Assembly (NCBI GenBank): GCA_036583965.1
Contig: JAZBQD010000030.1
Location: 110,124,162 to 110,188,161 of the forward strand
DNA: 64,000 nucleotides
Source of the DNA: Prunella strophiata
Taxonomy: Eukaryota > Chordata > Aves > Passeriformes > Prunellidae
Reading direction: 5' to 3'
The notes below the pieces were generated by a model. The model ran no database searches. It was given only the letters and a program-made list of their open reading frames with translations, and was not told where the DNA came from. Positions 12,361 through 25,920 of this stretch are shown in pieces. The position numbers and the translations under genes are program-made. Within the stretch, counting starts at the first letter, position 1. Each line of letters opens with the position of its first letter.

Positions 12361-13509
12361 AGAGCAGTGCAAGAAAAAGGTGCAGGTGAACCAAACTGCA
12401 GGAGTTTGCCTTGGCAAGCTCTTGCTGAAACTGTGACAGCAACATGGTTTGCACACTAAGAGTTCAAACCCAGGTTAAAAAAAAAAACCCACGCTGTCCT
12501 GGCGCCTGTGCTGTGCAGGGGGTGTGTTGTGCAGGTCAGATGCTGCTTCTTGAAGGGCAAGCAAAATCCACCTAGCTCTCCCTCCCTGCCAGCAGTGCTT
12601 GCTGGTGCCCAGTGCATGCACAAGGTCCCTTTCCCCTCACCATCTGGGCTTTCACCACTTTGGTAGCCTGCTGCACTCCACAGCTGCTTCCTTTGTTTCT
12701 CCTAAGCCCAGCCCCAGTTTTGCATACAGATGAATGTGTTACATCTTGTGCTGGATGAGCAGCTCCCACAGAAGGCACCACAGAGACTGATATCCAATTT
12801 GTCCATCCCTGCCACATCCACAGTGAGCTCTGGGGCTGCCATGTGCTTTAGTTTCACTCCCCTCACAATCCCCAAATATCCTTTCTGTGTGTGTCCCTTC
12901 TGCTGCAGCTCCTCTTATCTCTTGGTGCCTGTGAAACAGCAGGGATAATGGAGGGGCAAATAATCAAAGCAGGGGCTGCAGGGCAGCCTGCACCAGTCAC
13001 CTCAGAGCAGGCACCCAGCATGGCTCCACACAGGTGTGCTCAGGTGCCACCTTCATCAGGTATTTTATAAACAGAGCACACCATCACATGTGCACTAAAT
13101 CCCCATTACAAAGCAGATAATTATGTGTACCAAACAGAGCCCTGCAGAGTGCAGCTGGCCAGGGAAGGCTTTTCTCATCACATCCAACAGAAACCCTTCT
13201 TTTTTTTCCTTTTAGGGAGAGGAAAAGCATCTTCTGAAGCTCCACTGAGCAGCTTCTGGCACCAGGTATAAGGCACATCTCCGGCACACCAGCTGTGCAG
13301 AAGGGATTTGTGGTGAGTTAATGGACCTTGGGAGGCAGCAGCCCCTTGAGATGTGGTCTGCTGCTGCTGAAATGCAGAGCTGCTGGAACTGTACATGATG
13401 AACAAAGACACCAAAAGACACCCTGTAAGAACAGGGGCTCTCAGGGCACTTGGCTTTCCACCCAAGCACAGATCCCAGCTCAGGGGGCAGGAGCCAGCTC
13501 AGTTATGAG
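12361..13509. other. Unique non-coding sequence
   Basis: No supported gene, RNA or repeat is seen beyond a short A-run near 12477. Confidence 0.55.
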
Positions 13510-14145
13510 GTGGTTTGTTGAGGGTCTCTCAGGAGTTTGAGGTGACCTCGATCAGTCAGAAAGTCTCTGTGTTTTGGTTTGAGAACTGAAGAAGGAGTCA
13601 GGAGTCTTCTTGTGCAGTTTTAAGGTTGTTTATTATTTCCTTATCTAACAATTTTTCCCTGCCTTGTTGAGATCTGTCAGCAGGTCCAGTCCTGAGGCAC
13701 ACTGCCCACCTCTGGGGTGGTGTTGTCTTTTTATACTAAAAACTACCTGTACAGTTATTTACAGTTATTTTCCAATACCTATCACCTGTGTTACACAGTC
13801 CAACTCTACTCTGAACCAATCCAAAAGTGCCACCATCACCCAGAAGATGGAGGCTGTGAAGAAGGAGAAAGAAGGACAGAACACGCCCAAATTCCTCCAT
13901 CCTGACCCCTGAACCCTCATTCTAAAAATTCCCTAAAATTCTACTTTTTCCCCTGTGATAAACATCATTATTATTCTACTTAATTTGTGTGGCTTGTAAC
14001 TCTTCATATAAGGTTGGTAATTTTTCCATGGCTCAAAATCAAAGGCACAGGGGTCTTGGGCTCTGTGCCAAGGTCTCTGAGCCCCTGCCAGGGGCTGGAG
14101 CCATCCAGGGCAGCCAGAGGGATGTGCTGGGTTCTGACAGTGGTT
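13510..14145 (-). mobile_element. Solo LTR, ERV family A copy 1 (A1)
   Basis: The LTR spans 13516-14139 (624 bp), flanked by a perfect 6-bp target-site duplication GTGGTT at 13510-13515 and 14140-14145. Read on the minus strand it begins TGTCAGAACCC and ends AACA. It carries a TATA-like box (+ strand complement near 13728) and an AATAAA signal (complement at 13629-13634) about 100 bp downstream, the usual U3-R order. No retroviral coding sequence is attached, so it is a solo LTR. A 6-bp duplication is typical of class II (alpha/beta-like) retroviruses; that class assignment is inference. Confidence 0.95.
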
Positions 14146-17100
14146 CTGTTCAATTTTCTGCTTTCAGGAGCTGTCTGCCTGCCAGTGGTACAGAGCTGCA
14201 CCCTCACATTGATGGTGCAGGAACTGCCCCCACCTGTATTCCTTTCAGCTGCCCAGTGCAGGCACCCCATGGTTAGCACAGGTCACTGGTAGCCCATGTG
14301 GTGTGGGATTTTTGCTGCTGAGAGCTGTGTGTATCTGGATGGTCCAAGTGCTGAGAAATGGAACAGAAAAGGTGATTTTTGCCTGGTGGAAATGGAGATG
14401 ACAAGTATCAAAAATACATGAGCAAAGAAAATTTAAGCAATTTAGCAAGTGTCTGCCTTCCTGCAGTTGTGGTTTTCAGAGAACTTAATTAGCTGAAGGT
14501 TGAGCTCAATATTGTCTTAACTCACAGCCACCCAATGACTGTCCTGTGGTTTTTCTGTCCTGTGATAAAATCATTGTGAAAGTTCATGCTGCTAATGAAG
14601 AGTCCTGCTTCTCTTTTTCTAGGGTTTCTTCCTCCTTCCTCTGTTTTTCTTCAGAGTGATGAGTAGGAAAGTCTGGGGATCTGAAACTGGGTGTCTTGCA
14701 TCAGTTCTTTCTGTGCTATCCAGACATGTTCACACAGGCACCTTCAATGTGTGTGCAGCACCTCATGCCTGCATCAGGCTGCAGTTAGAGGGACTTGAAA
14801 CAGCTTCATGGAGATGGTGAATCAAGATTTAGTACTAAGAGGTCCCAAGCAGAGTGGTTATGTTGCCACATTTGGCATGATGTTGGACCAAAGACAAACG
14901 TGCACTCAGCACATTCTCCCTCTGAGCACAGGCATAAGTCATGGGACATCCTTCAGTCTTGTTCAGGCTGTAAATCAGCCCAGGACACGGAGCTGTTGAG
15001 TTGCTGCAGCCTTTTTCTACTTGAGAACCATTCTGTCAATGTCTTTGATACAGACACGAGGTAGCCAGTTCAAGAATGTGTACGAGGGTGTTTGACTGAA
15101 TTGCCCACATCCACTTCTGATGGTTTGTTTGTGCCTAATTGCACTGCAAGTCCCTCATTGTGAAAGAAGTGGTTGATTTTCAGATTACTGAAGCGTGCCT
15201 GGTCTCAGCTGAAGTTGCAGTGCAAGAGCAGCACTCTTGCTGACCAGGCTGAGCCCCAGCTTCAGTCCCTGCACTGAAGTGCCAGAGCTGGTGCTGCAGG
15301 TGACCTGTCTGCCTTAAAAACCAGTGGAGAAAACAGACACAGTGGAGGAAGGGAGGTGAAATGAGGGCTGCAGTGCCTTTCTGGGGGTGTCCATGCCCTC
15401 CTCTGCTGCTGGCACCAGTGCAAGGTGGGGGATGCAGCCCTGACCTGCCTTGGCTGGATGCAGCTGCAGCTGAAAAGGGGCAGCACATCTCCAGCACCAT
15501 CCATTTTATTTGTCTGGGTTCCTTGTCCTCCTTTCTCTTGCTTCTCTTTCCCTGGCAAGCCACCTAACATTTTTGTGTCTGGCTGATTGTGAAATCACAG
15601 TAACAATGCTGTGTACGTAAAAGAAATACTGGACATCTTAATCTTTGTAGGGACATGAACTCATTGTCCCTATTCCTGCTTAAATGTACTGACCTGGGAG
15701 CACTTTCAGCAGGGAAAGAGGAGAATGAGACCTCAGCCATGGACACTGAACTCTCCAGCTGTGTGAAAGATTAAAGCAATAGTCATAATCACTGCTGTAG
15801 TCACTTGTTTCTTATCTTAAAACATAGTGCAAAACCTCCCAAGCATGTCTGGGAGCACACTGAGATTTATACCCACATTAATAATCACAAATTTGGTTTG
15901 TTCTTGCAACTAATAAAATAATTAGCAGCAGCCACGTAAAAGGAGAGAGAAATATGCCAATTCCTGCTGGCTTTCAAATGAAAACCAGAAAAAAAAAAAA
16001 AAAAAAAGCCTAACCCACAAAGATGGTGAAGGCTGTTCTGTTCAGCTCCCTCCCAACCCCATTTGGTAGTGGGCAGTGCAAGAGCATCCAGATCTCCCAC
16101 TGATGCCCTCCTGCCTTTCCCAGCCAACACGTGGCCATCCAGGGGGATTAGCTGGAAGTGCAAAACCTAACAAAACACAAGACTAAAAAACAATCCAAAA
16201 AGCCTTTGCACACAGATCAGGCACCCATGGAGATTTGGAAAAAGCTGGGCTGGAGCTTTCTTCTTGGCAGCACAGCCAGGCCTCATGATCCCTATTAGCA
16301 GGCTGCAGCTAGGGGACAGAACATTTAAATGCTCATCAGTGGGGAAGGAGACAGCATTTTGCTGATTACAGAGCTGGAACAGAAAAGCCTCCAGATATTC
16401 ATTCATTTTCATCATTATTATTTTTATTTCTAACAACTTGTCTGGGAGCTTGGAGAAAGCATGAAGGCTGCCCTTCCCTCTGACCTGTGCTTGTGTCCCA
16501 GGGAGAGGGGAGCAGTGTCCTGTTGTTCAGGGGCTATTCTCAGCATCTGGAGCCCAAAGCCAGCCTCCCTGCCTGTGCCTGCCACCAGCCAGCTGGCAAT
16601 CCCTGCAGCAGCACAGTCCTGCCTGCTGGAAGAAGGAGCAGCTCTGTCCACCTTCCCAGCCACGTGCTCCTTCCCTGCCCCTCGTGCCAGCAGCAGCACT
16701 CACACAGCCCTTGGCAAGCTGAGGCAGAAAACCAGTCCAGCAACCTGCTCTGCAAAACCAGTCCTCATCTCCCCAGAACACATTGGTTTCCAATGAGATC
16801 AGGTGCCTGAAGGCAAGGCTGCATTTTTCTGCAGCATTTCAGACTTAAATCAGCACAAACTCTTTGAGGTTTTTTTCCTGTATACTTTGGAGATGGTGAA
16901 ACTCCCCCTTTTTCACAGAGCCTTCTTAAGGCAAGGAAGAGGTGACAAAACAAAGAAAGGCTCCAGGCTGTACCCTCGTGGTCAATCACAATCCCTGAAG
17001 AGACAGGCAGCATGGATGGTCAAGCAATACATTATTCAGGCACATGGCCTTCAACCCACTCAAAGGGCTTTTAAGCACAAATCTGACCCCCAAAATCATG

Positions 17101-17215
17101 TCGTGAACCCCAAAGTCACAATTCATGAACTTTTAAAAAGTACACATTTCTAATTGATTTTATTTACATCAGTATTTTTTCAAGCTTTTTCTCTGCCATC
17201 ACACTTTCTGCTCTC
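14146..17215. other. Unique non-coding sequence
   Basis: No gene supported. An A-homopolymer of about 19 bases lies at 15990-16008 with no retrocopy structure around it. Confidence 0.55.
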
Positions 17216-17217
17216 TT

Positions 17218-17272
<55 letters not shown>
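17216..17272. repeat. Poly(T) tract
   Basis: The tract is about 57 bases of T interrupted by a single C. I looked for a retroposed transcript on the minus strand ending in this poly(A), but found no poly(A) signal or gene-like body next to it. Its length is likely to be unstable. Confidence 0.9.
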
Positions 17273-17274
<2 letters not shown>

Positions 17275-20200
17275 TAGAGAAAGTTGACATCCAGATTTAA
17301 AAAAACCCAAAAAGTGTAATTTGGAGAAAGCCACGAGCTGTGAGGAGACCTGTGCTTGCATTGCTGGCTTGGCTGTGGGTCCATATAGGAGGACAGGGCT
17401 GGTCTGACAACTCCCAGAATTTTTAAATTTTTTTTTTTTTTTGGGGAAGAATGTGGAGGATCACACATTGCTTGTATAACTGATGAGGAAGGGTGCTTAA
17501 AACTTGTGAGCTTGAGTGTGTGTGCCAGAAGTGCTGGGTTTTTATGGGAGATTAGACACTGCTTGACACAGCAGGTCCTCTTGCCAGATCCCTGGTGCAC
17601 AGACAATTAAATGAGCCAAATAACCACATCTATCTCAGCATGCCCATGCATGTGCAAACAATTACTCTGTGGGACTGTTATTAAAGAAAATTAAATTTTA
17701 AGTCTGTACCAGTCCAGGAAATTTAAGGGAGACTAATTTTCTAGGAACCATCTAGTGGGCACAGCCTGGGTAGCCCTGGAAAGGTTCATAAATCTGGTCT
17801 TAAAGTGCCTAATCCTGTTTATCTGCTACTGTACTTATTTTAAAAACCCAGAGCTTCTGAGAAATTTAGGATTCAAAGCCCCAGAGACTCGTGTAAGCCC
17901 TTTGGACTTGCAAGAACTTGGGCATTTGTTTCCAGTCAAGGCAGTTTTTGGTTGCATAGGGCTTCATCACTGGTTAAATTCTGAGCTGAAATAAGATTGA
18001 TTTCTTGCTCTGCCTTAGCAGCAATTTCACTTTTTACCATTCCACATGAAATTTGCTCATCTGCTTTCGAGGAGATAAAGACTGACAAAACCTTGCAAAT
18101 AAAACAAAAAAAACCCACCCCTTTTTGGCCTCTAAAATGAACTGATGTTGGGCTTTGCCTGGAATTTTGATAAAGGCAGTGAGATTGAGTGTGCTCAGGT
18201 GTGTGGTGTCTGCAGCAGTGGGGTTGCCCTGGAGTGTCTGGGAGAGCTCCTGGGTGGAGCTGGTGCACATTTGGGCACCTCAGTGGGAGCTGGCACACCA
18301 AGAGGAAGGACAGGGAGGGAGAGCTGAGGATTCTGGAGATGGCTTCACAGCCCTGGCAGTCTGACAAAGTCATCAAAAGGACATTTGCTGTCAGCTGCAG
18401 AATCACCACTCAAAAATGCTTGAAAAAAACACCACCAGTGTCTGCAGGAGAGAGAGAAATAAACACTAAAAGTGTTCATGTCTTTAATTAGGTGTTACTG
18501 CACAGAGACTGGGCAGGAGGAGGATGAGGAGGCTCAAGGATGATGATGATGAGGATGATGAAACAGGGGCAGCACCAAGCTGGAATTTGAGTGCCTTAGT
18601 CCCAGCTCTTCTGCTCAGACCACAGGGTGACCTTCAACAAACCCTTCTGGGCTGGGAGGTCTCCACTTCTCCTTTGCCTGATAACAAAACCAAGCTCTCT
18701 GCAGATCTTTGGAGATCTGCTGCTGCAAAGAGCCATGCAAGTGCAAGGTACCTTTAATCCTTTATATGACAAATGCTCCTCTAAAGCCCCCTCAGACTGC
18801 TCAGATGATTCCCACTCCTGATGGGGACAGCTGGCTCGTTGATGTAAGAGGCCATCCATCAGGATGACCCACTGAAAGGTTTCCACTGTGGCTCCAGTTG
18901 TAGCTGCCAAAAGAAGCACTCCAGAAGTGCCTTTGAAATATTGTGTTTTCTAAGTGGATAAGGAGGGATTGGAATGTCCTCATCCAGCCTTTATTATTTG
19001 GCTGTTTTTGAATGACCCTTTTCAAAAAGAGGTTGGGCAGCTATGGGGAAAGGAAAAAAAAAAGAGAGAGAATAACAGGGCTTAATGCTCCTTTATGCAT
19101 TTTATAGATTTAATATAAAAATAGTTATAACAAAAACACAAATCCCATGGTCTGCCTTCCGATTTGCACAGGCTATAATGAGTTGACATTTGAATAAGCC
19201 TGGAAAATTGTATTTAATAACTCCTCAGAGGCCCTAGAGTGGGGAAAAACATATTATTGCTGCCTGATTTGGAAGTTATTGTTTTTTAAGGACATTTGCA
19301 GAGTTGCACACCTCTTTGAGGCAGCAATTCTGCATCTTCTGAGCAACTGAGGCTTAAATTCCTCACTTGTGATCCCTGTGTGACTGTGTGCATTGTCCCA
19401 TATTTTGAAGCTCCTGTAGACTGTCAAGGACAGTCTCCTGAAATTTTGCTTCACATTTGTTTTCAGAGGTGAAAAAAAATTGAGTTTAAATTCATTGATC
19501 TGTGATTTCTGCTCACACCAATAAATGCCCTGTAAGGGAGAGGGGATGACCAGGAGAAACACACCCTGGACTAAACAGCACCAGATCTTCAGGGGAGAAT
19601 CAGCTCCATGCTGGTGAAGAAGCAGAGATTTCTGCAGTTTAGAAATCTAAAATTTAGATTTCTGCCAGGGCTTATTACTCACCTTGCTTCAGCAGGGAGT
19701 TTGCTGGAAGAGCCTCTGTCTCAGTTAACACTCTGTTCTCATGTGCCTGCTTGGATATTCATTTTCAAAAGCCAGCCTGTAACCTTCCTGGGGTTACCAA
19801 GGGGACTGGGTGACATCTCCTGCCACACTTGTGGGTGGCACCTGGCTCTGGTGTTTCTTTGTGCCCTGGCAAGCCAGCAGCTGAGCCCAGTGCCAGTTGT
19901 TTTAAACTGTTTCCAAGGGGAAGAAAGGGTTCTACTGCCCAGTTTGACTGCATGTCCCCTTAACTCCCCATCCAATTTCAGTCTAAGCTGGCAGAAGTGC
20001 AGGGAATCTCTCAAGGGAATGATGCTCCCACATGCCTCAGGAGGGTCTGTGGCTGTGGGGACAAGATTTGTCCCCAAAATGGTGCCACAGGCAGTGTGAA
20101 GCAAAGGTGGCAGTGCTGTGTATGTGCCATTTGGCATCCAGACCTCACTGACCTGTACATGCATTTGTTGTGCATTAAAAAAAACTCAGAAAAAGCCTTT

Positions 20201-22354
20201 TTCTAGGTACTGACAGAGATTTAGGTGGGGGACAGGGATAAGGCTGAACTGTGATTATTTTGGCAGGAGGTGTGAGAATATGAAACAAAATTCATAGGAA
20301 GGCAGCCTTTATTAGCTCCATTGTCTAATAAACAACCTGAATTTTGTTCAACAGAAGTTCCTCAGGACTGAGGTATTTTGAAGAACAGGTTGCTTATTTT
20401 AAGATACAAAATGTAGTTTTAGAGTTCATATGTCAGGTATCCACACATGAAAAAAAAAAAAAAAAAAAGTATGAAGGTCCCTAAGTATGGAAGAAGGAAC
20501 CCACTCTTACAAAGCAATAACTTCCATGAAGAAAAAAATGGTTTAAGCTCAGCTATAAAATTCTCCTCTTGCCTGTCTGCAGGGGAATTATTGAAATGCC
20601 AGTTGTGGGGTTGATCCCTGTGACAGAGAGAGGAGCTGCATATGGATTTTGGTAGGAATATTAGCACTGCATGACAAAGCAGCAGCTACTGACAGCACAT
20701 GAGGCTGAGTGTGACTGTCTGATGCCTGAGCCTGTCAATTAACAAACGAGTCACAGGGCTGGGATCTGGAGAATGGACACACTCTAATGGCCTGGAGCAG
20801 GAAGTCCCAGCCCTGACTAACACAGATGTGTGTCTGCAGGAGGTGAGTGCTGCTGCTTTGGGGTGACAAAGAGCTCTGTGTCTGTGCAAACATTCATTAT
20901 GCACGAACTGAGCTCGGTACTGGGGGATTAAAATTTCATTAGCTCTTGCAGTGCTCCTGGATGGTAATCCCAGGATGGCAGTCCTAGGATGGCAAGCACA
21001 AAGATCTGCAGATGAGGCCTTATTTCTTCCAAGTGGAGAACAGTTTATGTGCTTAAATAAAAATGAAGCAGAGAGCTGACACACTCATTTTAGCATCTGT
21101 AGTTAATACCTGAATGGTGAAGTGTTCCTAAAATGCTCTCTCTCCTCTGTGTATTTGCAGAAGTCCTGAAAGTCTGGGTTAGCACTCAAATATCCATCTC
21201 TGCTTACTCACAGGGTGCATTTTAAACTTCTTTTAAACATCCCCTTCTCTGTATCTAATGGGAAATGGGATGGCAACGACCAGTCCTACCCCCTTTCCAG
21301 GGGGAAAACATGCCAAAATGCCAAGCTGTGACCTCTTCTAATAGCCTCCCACTTCCCAAAGTGGAGGCAGGAGCTGGCTGGGTGTGGGGTGAGTTTTGCT
21401 CCTCTTCCCTTCCCTCTGAGCCCCCCACCCCGGGCAGGCAGAAGCTCAGCTGTGCCTGTCAGTGCCCAGTGTGACCAGGCAAGGATTTGGGTTCCCTGCA
21501 TGGCAAACCAAGCCAGGCTGAGGGATCACTGATGGGGGCTGCCCTTCCCCTGCCCAGCAGCCCCCACAGGAAACCAGAGCCCACAGTCTGCAAGCTCAGC
21601 TTTGGAAAATGGAGAAATGCTTTTGAGGAAATGTTGGCTTGGCACCCTCAGCCTTTTTGGCACAGTGCCTGGAATAGGGAAGAAGCTGAAACTGTCCTGT
21701 GGAGGAGAGGAAGGTGCTCTGAAAACCAAGGTGGCTTCATGCTCCTTTGTGGCTCTCTGGATCAGGGGAAAAGCATCCTCTTTTCAGGGGCTTCTAGAGA
21801 CAGTTTTGCTCCAGGACAGAAACACATTTGTAGAATACCAATGTCAGACAAAGGTATGAAATTGAAATGGCCCATTCTTCCCCTCCTCCCTGAGATTTCA
21901 GAAACATCTCTCTTTGCAGGGGTTGTGCATTTGTATATAATTATTTCTTTTTCTGTATATTGATCCTTTTCTCCTTCCCCTGAATGCACTGTAATTATAT
22001 TTCCCTTTGGCGAGTGTGAGGAGTGAACTGTCACTGCTGCACAATGGCTCAACTGTATCAAACCAGCAAAGAAAGAGCCCCTGTTTTGGGGGGAGGGCTG
22101 ACAATTGCAGGTTCTGATTCATACCTGTGGAACTGCTACTCTGTAATCAGGCAGGGATTAGTCACCACCAGCCAATTACCAAGCTCAGCTTCCCAAAGCA
22201 GTTTGTCTATCGGGAAATTCAGAAATCCTGGTTAACTCTGCAGGGAAAACTTCACTGGGTTGGGAGCAGGCAGAGAGCAAGTGCATCTTCCTGGGTGCCA
22301 CCCTGGTCACACTGGTGCTGGCAGGGAGGTGAGCTGGTTGCCCTGGACCAGGTG
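17273..22354. other. Unique non-coding sequence
   Basis: No gene, RNA or known repeat is recognised. A short GAT-rich run lies at 18538-18560 and an A-run at 20450-20468. The AT-rich stretch 19085-19260 might be conserved non-coding DNA, but nothing in a single sequence can show that. Confidence 0.5.
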
Positions 22355-22989
22355 AGCAAGTGTCAGAACCCAGCACATCCCTCTGGCTGCCCTGGATGGC
22401 TCCAGCCCCTGGCAGGGGGCTCAGAGACCTTGGCACAGAGCCCAAGACCCCTGTGCCTTTGATTTCAACCCATGGAAAAGATTACCAACCTTATATGAAG
22501 AGTTACAAGCCACACAAATTAAGTAGAGTAATAATAAGTTTATCACAGGGTGAAAAAGTAGAATTTTGGTTTTTTTTAGAATGAGGGTTCAGGGGTCAAG
22601 ATGGAGGAATTTGGGTGCGTTCTGTCCTTTCTCCTTCTTCACAGCCTCCATCTTCTGGGTGCTGGTGGCACTTTTGGATTGGTTTAGAGTAGAGTTGGAC
22701 TGTGTAACACAGGTGATAGGTATTGGAAAAGAACTGTAAATAATGTACAGGTAGTTTTGAGTATAAAAAGACAACACCACCCCAGAGGTGGGCAGTGTGC
22801 CTCAGACTGACCTGCTGAACAGACCTGGGCTGGTCAGGGAGAAAATTTGTTAGATAAGGAAAAATAAACAACCTTGAAAACTACACAAGAAGACTCCTGA
22901 CTCCTCCTTCAGTTCTTGGGCCAGAACACAGAGACTTTCTGACTGATTGGGGACATCTCGAGCTCCTGAGAGAGCCTCAGACAGGCAAG
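22355..22989 (+). mobile_element. Solo LTR, ERV family A copy 2 (A2)
   Basis: The LTR spans 22361-22983 (623 bp), starting TGTCAGAACCC and ending CAGACA. The target duplication is AGCAAG (22355-22360) against GGCAAG (22984-22989), one mismatch in six. A TATA-like 'gtataaaaag' is at 22761-22770 and AATAAA at 22863-22868. It lies in the opposite orientation to A1, with no internal retroviral sequence. Confidence 0.94.
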
Positions 22990-23659
22990 AGCAGCTTCCC
23001 TTGGCAGAGAAGTGTCAGCTCTGCAGGCTCTGCCACTTCTCTGCACCCTCCTCTATGGGATGAGAGTGTTTTCTGAGATCATAATGACAAACAGCAACAA
23101 TGAGCCCTCTCTGCCTGCTGGGATCTTCCCCAAGAGGTTCTGCATGCTGGAGCTGGGCACAGATCTGCATGAGGGGTACCTCACTGCCCTGACAACTCCC
23201 TGTCCTCTGCATGTGGGACCACCCTCCCTTTCTCCAGGTGGGCTTTCTGCAGGGGTTCACCATCTCAGAGAAACCCCAAACACCACGGGTGCAAGGAAAG
23301 CTGCTGCCTGCTGGGAGGCTCTTCTTGCCCGAGTGGAAATGAGCTGTGTTTGCTGCAAGCACTTTTTCACTGCTGAAGCAACTGTGAAGGAGCAGCAGCT
23401 GCTGCTTTAACCATAGCAGCAAGTGTGGAGTGCCAGAGGGTTTCTGGATAGAGGAACCAGCAGTGTCCTCCTTGCCTGCCAAGGCCATGCTGGTTTGAAG
23501 AGCAGTGCAAAAGCAGCTGCTGAAGTTGGTGCTTGACAAAACAGCAGGGCCAGAAGGAGGAGAGGAGCCTGGAAGGGGCACAGGGTGATCCAGGCTGTGC
23601 CTGGGCTCTGGGGAGGTCTGGAGTGAGGAATTCCCAGGGGAGCCTCAGCTTTTGTGTGG
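22990..23659. other. Unique non-coding sequence
   Basis: Nothing gene-like. A minus-strand frame continues from the adjacent G-rich array into this stretch only because the array lacks stops. Confidence 0.55.
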
Positions 23660-24030
23660 CAGGGATGGGATGGGGATGAGGATGATAGGATGGATGGCAT
23701 AGGGATGTGGAATGAGGATGAATGGGAATGGGGATGGGGCTGGGGAGGGATGGGAATAGGGATGGGGATGGGGATGAATGGGAATGGGGATGGGGATGGG
23801 GATGATGGGGATGATGGGGATGATGGGGATGGATGGGGATGGGGATGGGGATGGGATGGGGATGGGGAGGGGATGGGGGATGGGGATGGGGGATGGGGAT
23901 GGGGATGGGGATGGGGATGGGGATGGGGATGGGGATGGGGATGGGGATGAGGATGGGGATGGATGGGGATGGGGATAATGGAGATAATGGGGATGGGGCT
24001 GATGGGGATGGGGATGGGGATGGGGATGGG
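23660..24030 (+). repeat. (GGGGAT)n microsatellite/minisatellite
   Basis: About 370 bp of hexameric GGGGAT repeats are interrupted by GATGATGGG, AATGGG and GGATGGAT variants. The purest run is about 23889-23949. The + strand holds dozens of GGGG runs spaced by two bases, enough for stacked G-quadruplexes in principle. The minus strand reads as Pro-His / Pro-Ile dipeptides, a by-product of the repeat. Confidence 0.97.
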
Positions 24031-25814
24031 ACTGCACAGAGAAGGTGCAAAGGTAAATTATATCCCTGATGTGGGGAACAGTCCCTCCTCTCCAAATTTG
24101 GATGGGTGGAAGCCCCTGGAGCTTCCTGGCTGCCCTCATTCTGCTGGAGCATGCCTTGGGTAAAACTGCACTTTTTGCCCTAAACACTTGCTGATTTTTC
24201 TTTGCAGGTCCTTCTCTTGTTGCTGTGTCTAGAGAGCCTGAGTTCTTGGGGCACCCCCTTGGTTTCCAAACTTCTGCCTGGTGCCAGCTGAGTCTGACAG
24301 TCAGAATTCAAATCTGAAGCACACCAGGAAAACATGAGACATGTCAGACAGCCCAGTGCAAGTCCACCAGACAAAGAGCTGAGAAAAAGATAGGGGCTCT
24401 CATAAAAAAAAGCACTAGCTGTGTCTGACTCTCCTTTGTTAATATTATCAATGACATACAGTGACATTCACAATTTCCACCTGTTTTTTTTCCCCCTTTG
24501 CAACAGAAAACAAAAACTAAAGTAGTTTATTTTCTCATGCCTTACATCTCCCAACCACCTCTGTCCCTGAGGCCCCCAGACCCAAGGTACTCTTTCAGTG
24601 CAGTATTTTTTGCTCCATACTGACCCATTAAACCTGAATTTCCTGTATTTCCATACCACATGGAAAAGGCTAATTTCAGCTCTTGTACATTTTAGGTATC
24701 TATCAAGATAAAACTTGGACTGCAAGGAGTCTCTGGCATGCTCAGCCATACTGAACGTGCACAGTGACACGAGCATTTCCTCTCCTTACCCTGTCTCTGC
24801 ATAAATCACTTCAGTATTATTAATTTCACATAAAGTTTCCCTGTGCATGCTCCAGGGACCTGCTAGAGCTCAGTGAATGCTTGGAAATGAGCCTTGTGAC
24901 TTCATGGCTGTCAACCATGACCTACAATGTTCTCAATGTTCTCTCTTCCTTCATTAGCCCTGGTTTTGGCCACTTCACAGAGTGTTAAAAACTGGTTGTG
25001 TTAAACACCCATAAAATGATGTCTTCACCCCACTACCCAGGCCTCTGTTCAGCAGAGATGAGAGTTGCTTTTTGTGGAGAAGAAACATGCTGGAAACTAT
25101 CATTTGAAGAATCTTCTGTGCATCTATTTTTGCCTCAAAACAGGCCACCTTTGAAGGGGTTAAAAAGAGTGACATCATTCAACAAATGAAATGTCCTATT
25201 TTGGATGCAGTGAAGCGTTTTGCAATAACTCCAAATTTTTTTTTTTTTTTTTATATGTGACTTGAAAAAGCAAATGTAGTTTGACCTCAATTTCTTCATT
25301 TTTCCTCTTCTTTATTGCAGTAACTAGACTTAAAAAGCAGTTATTTGCTTCTTACCCCTCTCGTAGCCATTCATGGGAATATTTTACCTTTCTTTATATA
25401 GACTGGGTTTTTAGGTTGTTTAATGGCTTCCCTGGGAGGCTGAAATCTCTGTAAACACTGTCTGTTCCTTCTCCTGCTTCCTCTTACTGTTTTCTAACTG
25501 TGACACTGCACAATATTAATGAACACAGTGCATTGAAAGAATGAGTGCACACAGCAAACAGTAAGCAAGAAAAATCTCTGTTAACCCTCACAGGAGACTT
25601 TTCTCAGACCTTTCATCTGTGCTCATGCTGACTTAACCTGCCCATTTCCTCCTGTGAGGAGGTGGGAGACCCAACCTATACTAATAACACCTGGGAGCTG
25701 AGGGAAAAACTCCCTTCCCAGCTTTTCCAGGTCTTCCCTTGTCTTGACAATTAATTTTTGAGAAGTTCTGTGTTTCAGATTAGCTATTAGGGGGAAAAAA
25801 AATCACTTAAAGAG
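24031..25814. other. Unique non-coding sequence
   Basis: No gene supported. A T-run of about 18 bases lies near 25235. Confidence 0.55.
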
Positions 25815-25920
25815 TGGTTATAGGCATTGGAATAAGTTGTCCAAAGAGCTGGTGGAGCCACTATCCCTGGAAGTGCTCAAGAGGGATCTGGATGTGGAAC
25901 TTGGGGACATGGTTTAGGGT
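25815..25920 (+). mobile_element. CR1 LINE fragment
   Basis: The order 'ggcattggaataagttg', 'gctggtggagccactatccctgg', 'gtgctcaagagg', 'gatgtgg' and 'ggggacatggttta' matches the CR1 3' region in the forward direction. It stops before the terminal octamers. Confidence 0.85.

Noticed and set aside
17216..17272. Poly(T) as the tail of a processed pseudogene on the minus strand
   Set aside because: No poly(A) signal, no gene-like body and no target duplication could be found.
23367..24187. Long Pro-His / Pro-Ile repeat frames on the minus strand
   Set aside because: They are translations of the GGGGAT array; no flanking conserved protein sequence exists.
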